From: DATCLS01 sp036563805
GTDB lineage: Bacteria; Actinomycetota; Acidimicrobiia; Acidimicrobiales; VFJN01
Length of the DNA stretch: 64,000 nucleotides
NCBI GenBank assembly: GCA_036563805.1
Contig: DATCLS010000053.1
Coordinates: 70,230 to 134,229 of the forward strand
Direction of reading: 5' to 3'
Numbering within the stretch: the stretch's first letter is position 1; every line of letters starts with the position of its first letter. This document shows, one piece after another, positions 50,654 to 59,054 of the stretch. The position numbers and the translations under genes are program-made. The notes under the pieces are model-generated. The model worked only from the letters and a program-made list of their open reading frames with translations, made no database searches and was not told the origin of the DNA.

Positions 50654-50669
50654 TGTGGCACCGGTCACA
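50654..50669. promoter_or_regulatory. CRP/FNR-like site upstream of the lipase gene
   Basis: TGTGGCACCGGTCACA fits TGTGA-N6-TCACA with one substitution. It is 55 bases before the secreted lipase start, a suitable activator position. It is the second such site in the window (first at 45416-45431), and neither is next to a CRP gene. Confidence 0.45.
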
Positions 50670-50723
50670 CGTGATGCGCGATCCTCGTGCGGTCGTGGAT
50701 CAGAGTGTCAGTAGGGGACGGAG

Positions 50724-51521
50724 ATGAGGGCCAAGGTGTTGACAGCCACCGCCGTAGCGGTGGCCTGTGTCATTTCTGCGCAGGCGACGGCCGCCGGCGC
50801 GGTGACCGCCACCGGCCACACGACGGCCCAGGCGCCCCGCGACCCGGTCATCGTCGTCATGGGCACCGGATCGTTCGAGTCGCCGCTCTCGATCCTCGAC
50901 TACAATCCGCTGCTCGACCGCCTGCGGGCCGACGGCTACCGGGTGTACGGCTACCCGCTGCCCGGCGGTGGCCTGGGCGACATGCGCCAGACCTCGGCGT
51001 CCTTCGCCCGGTTCGTCGACACCGTGCTGGCCGAGACGGGGGCGAGGCGGGTCGACCTCGTCGGCCACTCCCAGGGCGGCCTGATCAGCCGCTACTACAT
51101 CAAGTTCCTGGGTGGCGCCCACCGGGTCGACAGCCTCGTGGGCCTCGGCGTGCCCCACTACGGGTCGACACTGGCCAACCTGGCCATGCTGTTCGGGCTC
51201 CTGAACTGCCTGGGCTTCCCGTTCTGCCAGCAGTCCGAGACCGGCTCCGAGTTCCTGCGCGACCTCAACGGCGACGACGACACGTTCGGCAGCGTCCGCT
51301 ACACGAACATCGCCACGACGCTGGACCTCATCGTGCTGCCCTACACCAACTCGTTCCAGCGCAGCCCGGGGGCGGTCAACGTCACGGTCCAGGACCAGTG
51401 CCCGCTCCGCATCGTCGAGCACATCACGCTGGCGTCGGACTCCGCGGTCTACTCGGGGATCGTCGACGCCCTGGAGGGTCGGCCGATCACCCTGGAGTGC
51501 GGGCTGCTCCCCGTTCTCTAG
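50724..51521 (+). CDS. secreted triacylglycerol lipase/esterase
   Basis: Exported alpha/beta-hydrolase of 265 residues. A signal peptide spans about 1-25 (VLTATAVAVACVISAQATAAG). PVIVVMGTGSFESP holds the oxyanion strand, and VDLVGHSQGGLISRYYIKFL contains the nucleophile Ser116 in GHSQGG. Asp and His candidates lie in TTLDLIVLPYTNSF and RIVEHITLASDS. Cys residues near NCLGFPFCQQ and in DQCPL suggest disulphides, usual for extracellular actinobacterial lipases. ATG 50724 is preceded by GGGGACGGAG. The CRP-like site upstream suggests carbon-source control. The LMF1-like protein elsewhere in the window is a possible, untested folding partner. Confidence 0.88.
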   Translation: MRAKVLTATAVAVACVISAQATAAGAVTATGHTTAQAPRDPVIVVMGTGSFESPLSILDYNPLLDRLRADGYRVYGYPLPGGGLGDMRQTSASFARFVDTVLAETGARRVDLVGHSQGGLISRYYIKFLGGAHRVDSLVGLGVPHYGSTLANLAMLFGLLNCLGFPFCQQSETGSEFLRDLNGDDDTFGSVRYTNIATTLDLIVLPYTNSFQRSPGAVNVTVQDQCPLRIVEHITLASDSAVYSGIVDALEGRPITLECGLLPVL

Positions 51522-51588
51522 CGTCTCTCGTGTCGTCTAGCCGTCTGAACCCCGATTCAACGGCTGGATCTGTGATTCACTGTCGCCC

Positions 51589-53280
51589 GTGTCCGGGAAC
51601 GGGAACGTGTGGATCAGCGACAGCCAGACCACGGTCGTCGAGCTGCTCGACCGCCGGCTCGAGAGCGACCCCGACAGCGAGTACCTCGACGTGTGCGGCA
51701 CCAAGGTGTCGGCCCGCGAGGTGGCCACCACGGCCAACCGTCTGGCCAACGCGCTGGCCGACCTCGGCGTCCGCCCGGGCGACCGGGTGGCCACGCTGAT
51801 CGAGAACTCGGCCGAGGCGATGCTGGGCTGGTGGGGGGCGGTGCGCGCCGGGGCGGTGGCGGTGCCGATCAACACCGCGTACAAAGGCGAGTACCTGCGC
51901 CACCAGCTGGCCGACTCCGGGGCCCGGGTGCTGATCGTCGCCGACGAGCTGGCCGACCGGGCCGTGCCGCTCGTCGACCAGCTCGACGATCTCGCCCACC
52001 TGGTGGTGGTCGGCGACCGGTCGGTGGTCGAGCGCGCTGCCGAAGGCACCGGCGCCGGCACGAAGGAGGGCGCCGGCACGGGCGCACCCCACGCCACCCC
52101 CACCCACGCCTGGGAGGACCTGCTGGGGGCCGACGACGCCCCGCCCCCGGTCACGATCCGCCCGTCCGATCTGGCCACGTTCATCTACACGGGCGGCACG
52201 ACCGGCCCGTCCAAGGGCTGCATGCTCAGCCACAACTACCACGAGGCCCTCACCCGCCAGATCGGCATCTGCTGGCGGCGCACGGCGGACGACGTGGTGT
52301 GGACGCCGCTGCCGCTGTTCCACTTCAACGCCATCACCACGGCGGTGCTGGGGGCGCTGGTGTACGGCGGGCGCTCGGCCATCTACCGGCGCTTCTCGGT
52401 CAGCAACTTCTGGCCAGAGATGAACCGCACCGGGGCCACGATCACCTCGACGCTGGGCACGATGGCCTACCTGCTGGCCCACGACGTCGACCGGCCGGAG
52501 ATGCCCCGGTCCGGCGCCCCCGAGGCCAACACGACGCTGCGGCTGATGGGGGCGGCGCCGCTGCCGGTGGAGGTGGACGAGCTGATCCGCCGCCGGTTCG
52601 GCATCGACACGTTCAGCGGCGCCTACGGGGTCACCGAGGCCAGCCTGATCTCGTGGCAGCCGCCGGGGGTGACGAACAAGCCCAACGCCGCCGGCGTCGT
52701 CAACGACGAGTTCTTCGACGTGCGGATCTTCGACGACGACGACAACGAGCTGCCGTGGGGCACCGACGGCGAGATCGTCATCCGCCCCAAGCGCCCGCAC
52801 GTGATGTTCGAGGGCTACTGGGGTCGGCCCGAGGCCACGGTCGAGGCCAGCCGCAACTGGTGGTACCACACGGGCGACATCGGCCGGATCGACGAGGAGA
52901 ACTACCTGTACTTCGTCGACCGCAAGGCCGACTACCTGCGTCGGCGGGGCGAGAACATCTCGAGCTTCGAGGTCGAGCGCATCCTCATGGGCCACGGCGC
53001 CCTGGCGGACGTGGCCGTGCACGCGGTGCCGAGCGAGCTGACCGAGGACGACCTCAAGATCACCGCCACCCTGGCCGAGGGCGCCACCCTCACCGAGGAG
53101 GAGCTGTTCCGGTGGTGCATCGACCAGCTGCCGTACTTCGCCCTGCCCCGCTACATCGAGTTCCGGGACGAGCTGCCCCGCAGCCCGGTGGGGCGGGTGC
53201 TCAAGCGCGAGCTGCGGGCCGAGGGGCCGGGCAACGCCTGGGACGCCGAGAAGTCCGGCATCACCTACGAGAAGCGCTGA
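51589..53280 (+). CDS. AMP-forming acyl-CoA ligase
   Basis: Adenylate-forming enzyme of 563 residues, related to FadD17 and crotonobetaine/carnitine-CoA ligases. The P-loop reads YTGGTTGPSKGCMLS (Gly replacing the more usual Ser). PLFHFNAITTAVLGALV, GAYGVTEASLIS, YHTGDIGRIDEENYLYFVDR and the hinge/catalytic RRRGENISSFEVER plus SPVGRVLKRELR are present. A Gly/Ala/Thr-rich insert (about 146-170) lies in the N-terminal domain. GTG 51589 is the selected start. TGAACCCCGATTCA at 51545-51558 is a weak inverted repeat in its leader. The substrate is unknown; it may act with the neighbouring lipase or the FadD3-like enzyme. Confidence 0.9.
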   Translation: MSGNGNVWISDSQTTVVELLDRRLESDPDSEYLDVCGTKVSAREVATTANRLANALADLGVRPGDRVATLIENSAEAMLGWWGAVRAGAVAVPINTAYKGEYLRHQLADSGARVLIVADELADRAVPLVDQLDDLAHLVVVGDRSVVERAAEGTGAGTKEGAGTGAPHATPTHAWEDLLGADDAPPPVTIRPSDLATFIYTGGTTGPSKGCMLSHNYHEALTRQIGICWRRTADDVVWTPLPLFHFNAITTAVLGALVYGGRSAIYRRFSVSNFWPEMNRTGATITSTLGTMAYLLAHDVDRPEMPRSGAPEANTTLRLMGAAPLPVEVDELIRRRFGIDTFSGAYGVTEASLISWQPPGVTNKPNAAGVVNDEFFDVRIFDDDDNELPWGTDGEIVIRPKRPHVMFEGYWGRPEATVEASRNWWYHTGDIGRIDEENYLYFVDRKADYLRRRGENISSFEVERILMGHGALADVAVHAVPSELTEDDLKITATLAEGATLTEEELFRWCIDQLPYFALPRYIEFRDELPRSPVGRVLKRELRAEGPGNAWDAEKSGITYEKR

Positions 53281-53611
53281 CCCCACTGAGGCCCGCCCTC
53301 CAGGGATCCGCCCGAGGGTCGTCGCCGACCGTGATGCCCAGCGTCCCGAAGACGGCGAGGGCGAGCGGCAGCACCTGGTCGTGGCGGATGACCACGCCGC
53401 GCAGCGCCTCGGCGCTCCGCACGCCGGTGAGGTCGGACCCGTGCAGCGCGACGTCCGCGAGCGTGGCCCCCGGCAGCTCGGCCTCGGCCAGCGAGCAATC
53501 GAGGACCCGGGACCGCGACAGGGGCGCCTCCTCGGCCAGCGGGGTGAGGTCGTCGGGGACCCGCGGGGCCGTGATCGGGGCCGTCGGCGTCGCGCGCTGT
53601 GCTCCTCCCAT
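53261..53611 (-). CDS. short pentapeptide-repeat protein, possibly an N-truncated remnant
   Basis: A 116-residue frame. Residues 35-70 have A(D/E)LxxAxLxxVxLxGSDLxG-type pentapeptide spacing (CSLAEAELPGATLADVALHG). The C-terminus SAEALRGVVIRHDQVLPLAL with FGTLGITVGDD matches the tail of actinobacterial pentapeptide-repeat proteins, which are usually about 180-200 residues. The N-terminal third has no repeats, so the gene may be a truncated remnant. ATG 53611 is the first start. It overlaps the 3' end of the convergent CoA-ligase gene by 20 bases. Function is unknown. Confidence 0.5.
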   Translation of the reverse strand: MGGAQRATPTAPITAPRVPDDLTPLAEEAPLSRSRVLDCSLAEAELPGATLADVALHGSDLTGVRSAEALRGVVIRHDQVLPLALAVFGTLGITVGDDPRADPWRAGLSGVSASRR

Positions 53612-53653
53612 CCGCCGATCATTCCAGAGCCCGCCCGCGTAGCGTGCGGGGTG

Positions 53654-54115
53654 ATGGTGGGGTATCACGTTGCGCAGCTGAACATCGGGCGCCTCCGGGC
53701 TCCGCTCGACTCGCCGCAGCTGGCGGCGTTCGTCGAGGCCCTCGAGCCCGTGAACGCCCTGGCCGACAGGGCGCCGGGGTTCGTGTGGCGGCTGCAGACC
53801 GAGGAGGGCGACGCCACGGCCCTGCGGCCGTTCCCCGACGACATGATGCTCGTGAACATGAGCGTGTGGGAGTCGGTGGAGGCGCTGGCCGACTTCGTCT
53901 ACCGCTCCGCACACCGCGACATCCTCCGGCGTCGCCGCGAGTTCTTCGAGCCGATGGAGGAGGCGTTCACGGTCCTGTGGTGGGTGCCGGCCGGGCACAT
54001 CCCCACGGTCGAGGAGGCCAAGGAGCGTCTGGAGCGGCTCCGGCGCGACGGCCCGACCCCGGAGGCGTTCACGTTCCGCACCCGCTTCCCGGCCCCCGAC
54101 GAGGACGCGGCCTAG
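53654..54115 (+). CDS. DUF3291-type ABM-fold protein
   Basis: A 153-residue cytoplasmic protein with the alpha+beta monooxygenase-like fold of DUF3291. It begins YHVAQLNIGRLRAPLDSPQL and has PGFVWRLQTEEGDA, MLVNMSVWESVEALADFVY and FTVLWWVPAGHIPTVEEAKE, all standard landmarks of the family. No function is established for it; some relatives bind haem or small aromatics. GTG 53651 and ATG 53654 are adjacent starts, of which ATG is chosen. It is flanked by convergent or divergent genes and has no operon partner. Confidence 0.85.
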   Translation: MVGYHVAQLNIGRLRAPLDSPQLAAFVEALEPVNALADRAPGFVWRLQTEEGDATALRPFPDDMMLVNMSVWESVEALADFVYRSAHRDILRRRREFFEPMEEAFTVLWWVPAGHIPTVEEAKERLERLRRDGPTPEAFTFRTRFPAPDEDAA

Positions 54116-54135
54116 GGGACCGCGGGGAGCCGCCG

Positions 54136-55371
54136 CTACAGGTACGGCGGTGTCAGGTCGAGGGCCTGGTAGACGGCCCGGATGAGCCCGCGGCTCCGGG
54201 GGTCGCCCGACAGGCCGGCCAGCATGCGGTTCATCACGTAGGCGAACCCGATGCCGGCGGCGGGGTCGGCGAACGCCACCGAGCCGCCGCCCCCGAAGTG
54301 GCCGAACGCCCCGGCTCCACCGAAGCGGGCGAACCGGGAGGCGACCATGAACCCGAGCCCGAACGTGGACGGGAAGCCGAGCACCCGGTCCTCGCCTGAC
54401 GTCTGGCAGGTCGACGCCGCGTCCACCTGGGCGGGCGTGAGAAGCGGGGCGGGCGGGGACCCGTCGACCGGCCCGACGACGGCAGCGTATAGGCGGGCGA
54501 GCGACCGGGCGTCGCCGACCGCGTTGAGGGCCGGCACCTCGGCGGCCCGGACCTTGGGCTGGTTGAACACCGAGTAGCCGAGGAAGCTGCCGGACACGCC
54601 GCCCAGCGTGCGGATCAGCAGCGAGTTGGGGCCGAGCAGCTTCTCGACCCGCTCGATGTAGAGGCTGGTGTCGTCCTCTTCCTCGTCGTCGGCCTCGTAG
54701 GGCCGGGCGGGGGCGTCCTGGAGGCCCCGGTTGGTGAGCGGGGCCACCCGGGCCTGCTCCTCGGGCGGCAGCCCGATCCACAGGTCGAGGCCCAGCGGGC
54801 CGGCGATCTCCTCGGCGAAGAACCGGCCCAGGGTGCGGCCCGTCACCCGCCGGACGACCTCGCCGATCAGCCAGCCGGAGGTCACGTGGTGGTAACCGTG
54901 GGCGGTCCCCAGCTCCCACAGGGGTTCCTGGGCCGCCAGGCTCTCGACCACCGGGTCCCAGGCCAGGGCCTGGCCCAGGGTGAGGTCGGCCTCGACGTAC
55001 GGAAGGCCGGCCTTGTGGCACAGCAGCGACCGGATCGTGACGTCGCCCTTGCCGGCCTGGCCGAACTCGGGCCAGTACCGGGTCACGGGGGCGTCGAGCT
55101 CGAGCTCACCCCGCTGGACCAGCAGGTTGGCGACCACGGCCACCAGGCCCTTGCTCGTGGAGTACACGAGCTGGAGGGTGTCCTCGGTGTAAGGCTTGCC
55201 GGTCATCGCGTCGGCGACGCCGCCCCACAGGTCGACGACCTTGCAGCCGCCGACGTAGACGGCGCACGCCGCCCCTACCTCGTCGTAGTCGGCGAAGTTC
55301 CGGGTGAACGCTTCGCGCACCCCTTCGAAGCCGGCCGCGACGGTGCCCTCCACGGGCACCGTTCCTGCCAT
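54136..55371 (-). CDS. serine hydrolase, class C beta-lactamase-like esterase
   Basis: Penicillin-binding-protein-fold esterase (EstB/LipL type) of 411 residues without a signal peptide. The nucleophile motif SxxK is Ser71-Thr-Ser-Lys74 in LVYSTSKGLVAVVANLL. Tyr160 in GYHHVTSGW is the second catalytic residue. HFGGGGSVAF replaces the beta-lactamase KTG box, as is usual in esterases. It would hydrolyse esters or lactones of unknown nature. ATG 55371 is preferred over GTG 55437: it has GGAG eight bases upstream and starts at the conserved region. An acidic loop EADDEEEDD lies at about residue 250. Confidence 0.87.
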   Translation of the reverse strand: MAGTVPVEGTVAAGFEGVREAFTRNFADYDEVGAACAVYVGGCKVVDLWGGVADAMTGKPYTEDTLQLVYSTSKGLVAVVANLLVQRGELELDAPVTRYWPEFGQAGKGDVTIRSLLCHKAGLPYVEADLTLGQALAWDPVVESLAAQEPLWELGTAHGYHHVTSGWLIGEVVRRVTGRTLGRFFAEEIAGPLGLDLWIGLPPEEQARVAPLTNRGLQDAPARPYEADDEEEDDTSLYIERVEKLLGPNSLLIRTLGGVSGSFLGYSVFNQPKVRAAEVPALNAVGDARSLARLYAAVVGPVDGSPPAPLLTPAQVDAASTCQTSGEDRVLGFPSTFGLGFMVASRFARFGGAGAFGHFGGGGSVAFADPAAGIGFAYVMNRMLAGLSGDPRSRGLIRAVYQALDLTPPYL

Positions 55372-55473
55372 GTCACCGTCTCCTCGTGTCCCGGTGAGAT
55401 GCCCCTGCTCTCGGGCCGAATGTACTGGCTGTGACATCAGCCGCGCTGAACGAACGCCCAGCGTGGCGGGGGT

Positions 55474-55491
55474 GTCACGCTGGGGTCACGC
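55474..55491. promoter_or_regulatory. helically phased direct repeat GTCACGC
   Basis: GTCACGC occurs at 55474-55480 and 55485-55491, eleven bases apart (one DNA turn), with a degenerate third copy CTCACGC at 55494-55500. The position, 103-129 bases upstream of the serine hydrolase start on the minus strand, suits an activator that binds direct repeats. No regulator is adjacent. The remaining 55372-55588 interval shows nothing else. Confidence 0.3.
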
Positions 55492-55588
55492 AGCTCACGC
55501 CCGAGAAGGACGCCGAAGGAGACGCCGGGGGACGACGCCCGGCCTCGGCCCGCGACGACGCCGGCATCGCCCCCGGGACCGCGGTCGG

Positions 55589-56878
55589 TCAGGCGGTCGC
55601 CTGCGAGGCCAGCTTCCCGAGGTCGGCGCCCTTCTGCCGCCGCTGGATCCGGCCCGTGTCCATCGACCTGACCGACACGTCGTGGCCCGCCGCCTCGGCC
55701 CGCAGCGCGCCCACCGTGCACGCCGACCGGGGGCGGTGGGCGAACGGGTCGTAGCTGTACCAGCGCATGGCGTTCTCGTAGCCGATCTTCTTCATCTCGT
55801 CGTCGGTGACCCCGGCCGCCTCGGCCACGGCGGCCAGCTCCTCGGGCGCCTCGGGCCAGGACGAGTCGGAGTGCGGGTAGTCGCACTCCCAGGCGATGTT
55901 GTCGAGCCCGATGTCGTGGCGGAGCCGGATGCCGACCGGGTCGGCGATGAAGCAGGTCAGGAAGTGCTCACGGAACACCTCGCTGGGCAGGCGGCCCCCG
56001 AAGTCCTGCCCCGTCCACAGGTGGTGCATGTCGTAGGTGCGGTCGAGGCGGTCGAGGAAGTAGGGGATCCAGCCGGTGCCGCCCTCGGACAGCGCGATGC
56101 GGATGCCGGGGAACTCCTTCAGCACCCGCGACCACAGCAAGTCGGCGGCGGCCTGGCAGATGTTCATCGGCTGGAGCGTGATCATGACGTCGACCGGCGC
56201 GTCGGGCGCGGTGATGGCCAGCTGGCCGGACGAGCCGAGGTGGATCGACACCACGACCCCCTCGTCGACGCACGCCCGCCACAGCGGGTCCCAGTGGTCG
56301 GAGTGGAAGCTGGGGTAGCCGAGCGTCGCCGGGTTCTCGGTGAACGTCACCGAGTGGACGCCCTTGGCGGCCAGCCGGCGGACCTCCTCGCCCGCCAGCT
56401 CGGGGTCCCACAGCACGGGCAGGCCCATCGGGATGAACCGGCCGGGGTAGGCGCCGCACCACTCGTCGACGTGCCAGTCGTTGTAGGCCCGGAGCACGGC
56501 CAGGGCCAAGTCCTTGTCGTCGGCCGCCGCGAACAGGCGGCCGCTGAAGCCGGGGAACGACGGGAAGCACATCGAGCCGAGCACGCCGCCGGCGTTCATG
56601 TCCTTGATGCGCTCGTGGACGTCGTAGGTGCCGGGCCGGATCTCCTCGAAGGCGGTCGGCTCGATGCCGTACTCCTCCTTCGGCCGGCCGGCGACCGCGT
56701 TCAGCCCGATGTTGGGGATCACCGACCCGTTGAACACCCACACGTCGGAGCCGTCGTCGTTGCGCACCACTTTGGGCGCCTGGTCGCGGTAGCGCTCCGG
56801 GATGTGGCCGTCGAACAGGTCCGGCGGCTCGACGAGGTGGTCGTCGACGCTGACCAGGATCAGGTCTTCTGCCTTCAT
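55589..56878 (-). CDS. amidohydrolase_2-family metal-dependent hydrolase
   Basis: TIM-barrel hydrolase/decarboxylase of 429 residues. It begins VSVDDHLVEPPDLFDGHIP, the DxH metal motif variant usual in actinobacterial members. GVHSVTFTENPATLGYPSFH, VVVSIHLGSSG, RIALSEGGTGWIPYFLDRLD and WECDYPHSDSSWPEAPE supply later ligands, including the terminal Asp. The group includes aromatic decarboxylases and sterol-cluster hydrolases. No activity can be assigned. ATG 56878 starts 36 bases from the centre of the palindrome at 56902-56915, which it shares with the divergent binding-protein operon. Confidence 0.87.
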   Translation of the reverse strand: MKAEDLILVSVDDHLVEPPDLFDGHIPERYRDQAPKVVRNDDGSDVWVFNGSVIPNIGLNAVAGRPKEEYGIEPTAFEEIRPGTYDVHERIKDMNAGGVLGSMCFPSFPGFSGRLFAAADDKDLALAVLRAYNDWHVDEWCGAYPGRFIPMGLPVLWDPELAGEEVRRLAAKGVHSVTFTENPATLGYPSFHSDHWDPLWRACVDEGVVVSIHLGSSGQLAITAPDAPVDVMITLQPMNICQAAADLLWSRVLKEFPGIRIALSEGGTGWIPYFLDRLDRTYDMHHLWTGQDFGGRLPSEVFREHFLTCFIADPVGIRLRHDIGLDNIAWECDYPHSDSSWPEAPEELAAVAEAAGVTDDEMKKIGYENAMRWYSYDPFAHRPRSACTVGALRAEAAGHDVSVRSMDTGRIQRRQKGADLGKLASQATA

Positions 56879-56901
56879 AGCGATACCCCCTGCAGACGCC
56901 G

Positions 56902-56915
56902 TGAACTATAGTTCA
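56902..56915. promoter_or_regulatory. 14-base perfect palindrome in a divergent promoter region
   Basis: TGAACTATAGTTCA is exactly self-complementary and AT-rich. It lies in the 81-base gap between the amidohydrolase (minus) and substrate-binding protein (plus) genes. A TetR-family gene is second in the plus-strand operon and is the obvious candidate to bind it. Confidence 0.55.
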
Positions 56916-56959
56916 ATCAATCGAATCACGCGTTCGCAGAGCCTCGCGGGGGAGACGTC

Positions 56960-58330
56960 ATGACCGACCAGCACCAGGGCGACCAGGGGGGCGAGCACGC
57001 CGCGCCGACGGGCGGGCACGAGTACGCACGGCGGATGTTCCCCGAGCCGGTGGACCTGGGCATCGCCCAGCCCGACCGTGCGGTCTCGTCGGTCAGCCAC
57101 GGCACGCGCGCCTACCTCGAGGGCGAGGGCGGCGAGGGCGCCACCTGGTACCAGGGCGGCGGCGCCGTCTCCGACGCCGCGGTCCAGGACATCACGATCT
57201 ACCCGCCGACCCGCGGCGTGCAGACCCAGGGCGACCCGTGGGAGCCGGTCAAGATCGGCGTCCTCATCGACATGGACCTCAACCAGCTCCTGGCCGACTG
57301 GATCGACCCGACGATCCTGGCCATCGAGGACGCGCTCAACGAGGGCGTGTTCACCCGGGGCCCAGTCCAGCTCGTCATCGCCGATGCCCGGGGCCTACCC
57401 CGCGAGAACTACCGCAAGGTCATCGAGGGCTACCGCTGGCTGGTCGAGCAGGGCTGCGTCGTCGTTCTCGGTCCGCTGATCTCCGACAACTCGCTCGTCC
57501 TGCAGGACACGGCCAACGAGCTGGGCGTCCCGTGCATCGGGTGGACCGGGGCGCACAAGTTCGCCTCCGAGTACTGCTTCACGGTCGCCAACGGCGACAT
57601 CCCCACCGAGGGCGTGATGTGCGCCCAGTGGCTCCACCGCAAGGGCCTGCGCAAGGTCGGCCTGTTCTGGGAGCAGGGCTCGTCGGGGCGCGACTACGCC
57701 GACTATTTCCGCGACGCCGCCCTGCAGCTCGGGCTGACCATCACCCGCGAGGTCAAGCTCGAGCCCAACCCCCGCAACCTGGTCGACGACCTGGCCGCCA
57801 TGCGCGACGCCGGCACCGAGGGCCTGTACTACGGCGGCTACGGCTACGCCACGTTCCACTTCGCGTCGGCGTTCCGGGAGCTCGGCTGGGACCCGCCGCG
57901 CGTGATGGGCACCGCCTTCATGTTCTACTCCAACTCCAACAAGTGGGCCGAGGGGCTGGAGGGCTGGCACGGCATCGACCAGCTGGGGGAGGACGGCGCC
58001 AACCCCAACTACAACGCCATGATCGCCCGCTTCGAGAAGCGCTTCGGCCGCACCACCCGCAACGTCGTCGTCGCGCTGGCTTACGACACGGCCCGCGTGG
58101 CCATCCACGGCATCGCCAACGCCGCCATCCCGGCGCCGTCCTACGTCAAGGAGGGCATCGAGCGGATCCGGTGGATGCCGGCCACCAACGGCGGCCCGGC
58201 CACCTACATCCAGTTCGGCCCGTGGGACCACAAGGGCTACAAGGGCGACTTCCTGACCATCCGCGAGCTGCGGGGCGGCGAGCTGCGCTTCGACGGCTAC
58301 CACCGGCCGGAATGGCCCTCGAACGGATGA
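56960..58330 (+). CDS. branched-chain-amino-acid-type substrate-binding protein lacking a signal peptide
   Basis: A 456-residue protein of the periplasmic-binding-protein fold used by LIV-type ABC importers: VKIGVLIDMDLNQLLADWID, VVVLGPLISDNSLVLQDTAN, GVPCIGWTGAHKFASEYCFT and VALAYDTARVAIHGIANAAI. In place of a signal peptide or lipobox it has about 95 hydrophilic residues rich in Gly, Glu and Gln. No permease or ATPase gene is near. It may be a cytoplasmic ligand sensor, since the TetR gene overlaps its stop codon in ATGA. ATG 56960 has GGGGGAG before it. Homologues with the same character occur in actinobacterial fatty-acid/CoA clusters by my recollection, which is not verified here. Confidence 0.82.
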   Translation: MTDQHQGDQGGEHAAPTGGHEYARRMFPEPVDLGIAQPDRAVSSVSHGTRAYLEGEGGEGATWYQGGGAVSDAAVQDITIYPPTRGVQTQGDPWEPVKIGVLIDMDLNQLLADWIDPTILAIEDALNEGVFTRGPVQLVIADARGLPRENYRKVIEGYRWLVEQGCVVVLGPLISDNSLVLQDTANELGVPCIGWTGAHKFASEYCFTVANGDIPTEGVMCAQWLHRKGLRKVGLFWEQGSSGRDYADYFRDAALQLGLTITREVKLEPNPRNLVDDLAAMRDAGTEGLYYGGYGYATFHFASAFRELGWDPPRVMGTAFMFYSNSNKWAEGLEGWHGIDQLGEDGANPNYNAMIARFEKRFGRTTRNVVVALAYDTARVAIHGIANAAIPAPSYVKEGIERIRWMPATNGGPATYIQFGPWDHKGYKGDFLTIRELRGGELRFDGYHRPEWPSNG

Positions 58331-59034
58331 GCCCGTCCCGGCCCGCCCCCGGCCGGTCCACCGCCGGCAGGTCTGCGACCGACCGGTCCTCAGGCCGGCC
58401 CCCGACCAGTCGACGGGAGCAGCGCCGGCTCCAGCACCAGGACCTGAGCCGCAACCAGCTGCTCGACGCCGCCGAGGAGATCTTCGGCGCCAAAGGCTTC
58501 CACGACACGACGCTCAAGGAGGTCGCCGAGCTGGCCGAGTTCTCGGTCGGCTCGGTCTACTCGTTCTTCCAGAACAAGGACGACCTCTACCTCAACGTCT
58601 TCCTGCGCCGGGGCGCCGAGTTCCTCCCGGGCATGGAGGAAGCCGTGGCGGCCGGCGACACGCCGACCGAGCAGCTGCACCGGCTGGTCGACTTCGAGGT
58701 CGGGTTCTTCCGCCGCCACCGCCACTTCGGGCGCCTGTACCTGCGGTCGGCCAACCTGGGCGTCATGCCGCCCCAGCTCCAGGCCGACGAGCAGCTCCAG
58801 GCCAACGTCGCCCGGGCGATGGAGATCCAGGCCGGCGTGTTCGCCCGCGGGCAGGAGACGGGCGAGCTGCGCGACGGCGACCCCTACGTGCTGGCCCGGA
58901 TGCTGAGCGGGCTGGTGGCGACCTTCCAGTTGCTCGACCCGGCGATCGTGGGCGACGGGCCCGACGGCGGCGAGGGGCTCCCGCTGCAGACCCTGCACGA
59001 GATCGTGGACGGCGCGTTTCGTCGGCCAGATTGA
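58327..59034 (+). CDS. TetR family transcriptional regulator
   Basis: Ligand-responsive repressor of 235 residues. A basic Arg/Ser-rich tail of about 35 residues precedes the helix-turn-helix region RNQLLDAAEEIFGAKGFHDT, then TLKEVAELAEFSVGSVYSFF and QNKDDLYLNVF. The C-terminal ligand domain follows (about 90-230). ATG 58327 overlaps the upstream stop (ATGA); ATG 58312 is in frame and gives five more residues. The palindromes at 56902-56915 and 59033-59047 flank its operon and next operon and are its likely targets, though their sequences differ. Confidence 0.92.
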   Translation: MSPSRPAPGRSTAGRSATDRSSGRPPTSRREQRRLQHQDLSRNQLLDAAEEIFGAKGFHDTTLKEVAELAEFSVGSVYSFFQNKDDLYLNVFLRRGAEFLPGMEEAVAAGDTPTEQLHRLVDFEVGFFRRHRHFGRLYLRSANLGVMPPQLQADEQLQANVARAMEIQAGVFARGQETGELRDGDPYVLARMLSGLVATFQLLDPAIVGDGPDGGEGLPLQTLHEIVDGAFRRPD

Positions 59035-59047
59035 ATATGAAATATTC
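59033..59047. promoter_or_regulatory. palindromic operator before the dehydratase operon
   Basis: GAATATGAAATATTC has perfect six-base arms around GAA. It overlaps the TetR stop codon and ends seven bases before the GTG start at 59055. Bound repressor would block transcription of the five-gene acyl-CoA cluster that follows. It is AT-rich, in strong contrast with its surroundings. Confidence 0.6.
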
Positions 59048-59054
59048 TGGTTCC

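Noticed and set aside
51545..51558. TGAACCCCGATTCA inverted repeat before the CoA-ligase gene
   Set aside because: Arms are four bases with mismatches inside; noted in the gene entry but not called as an operator.
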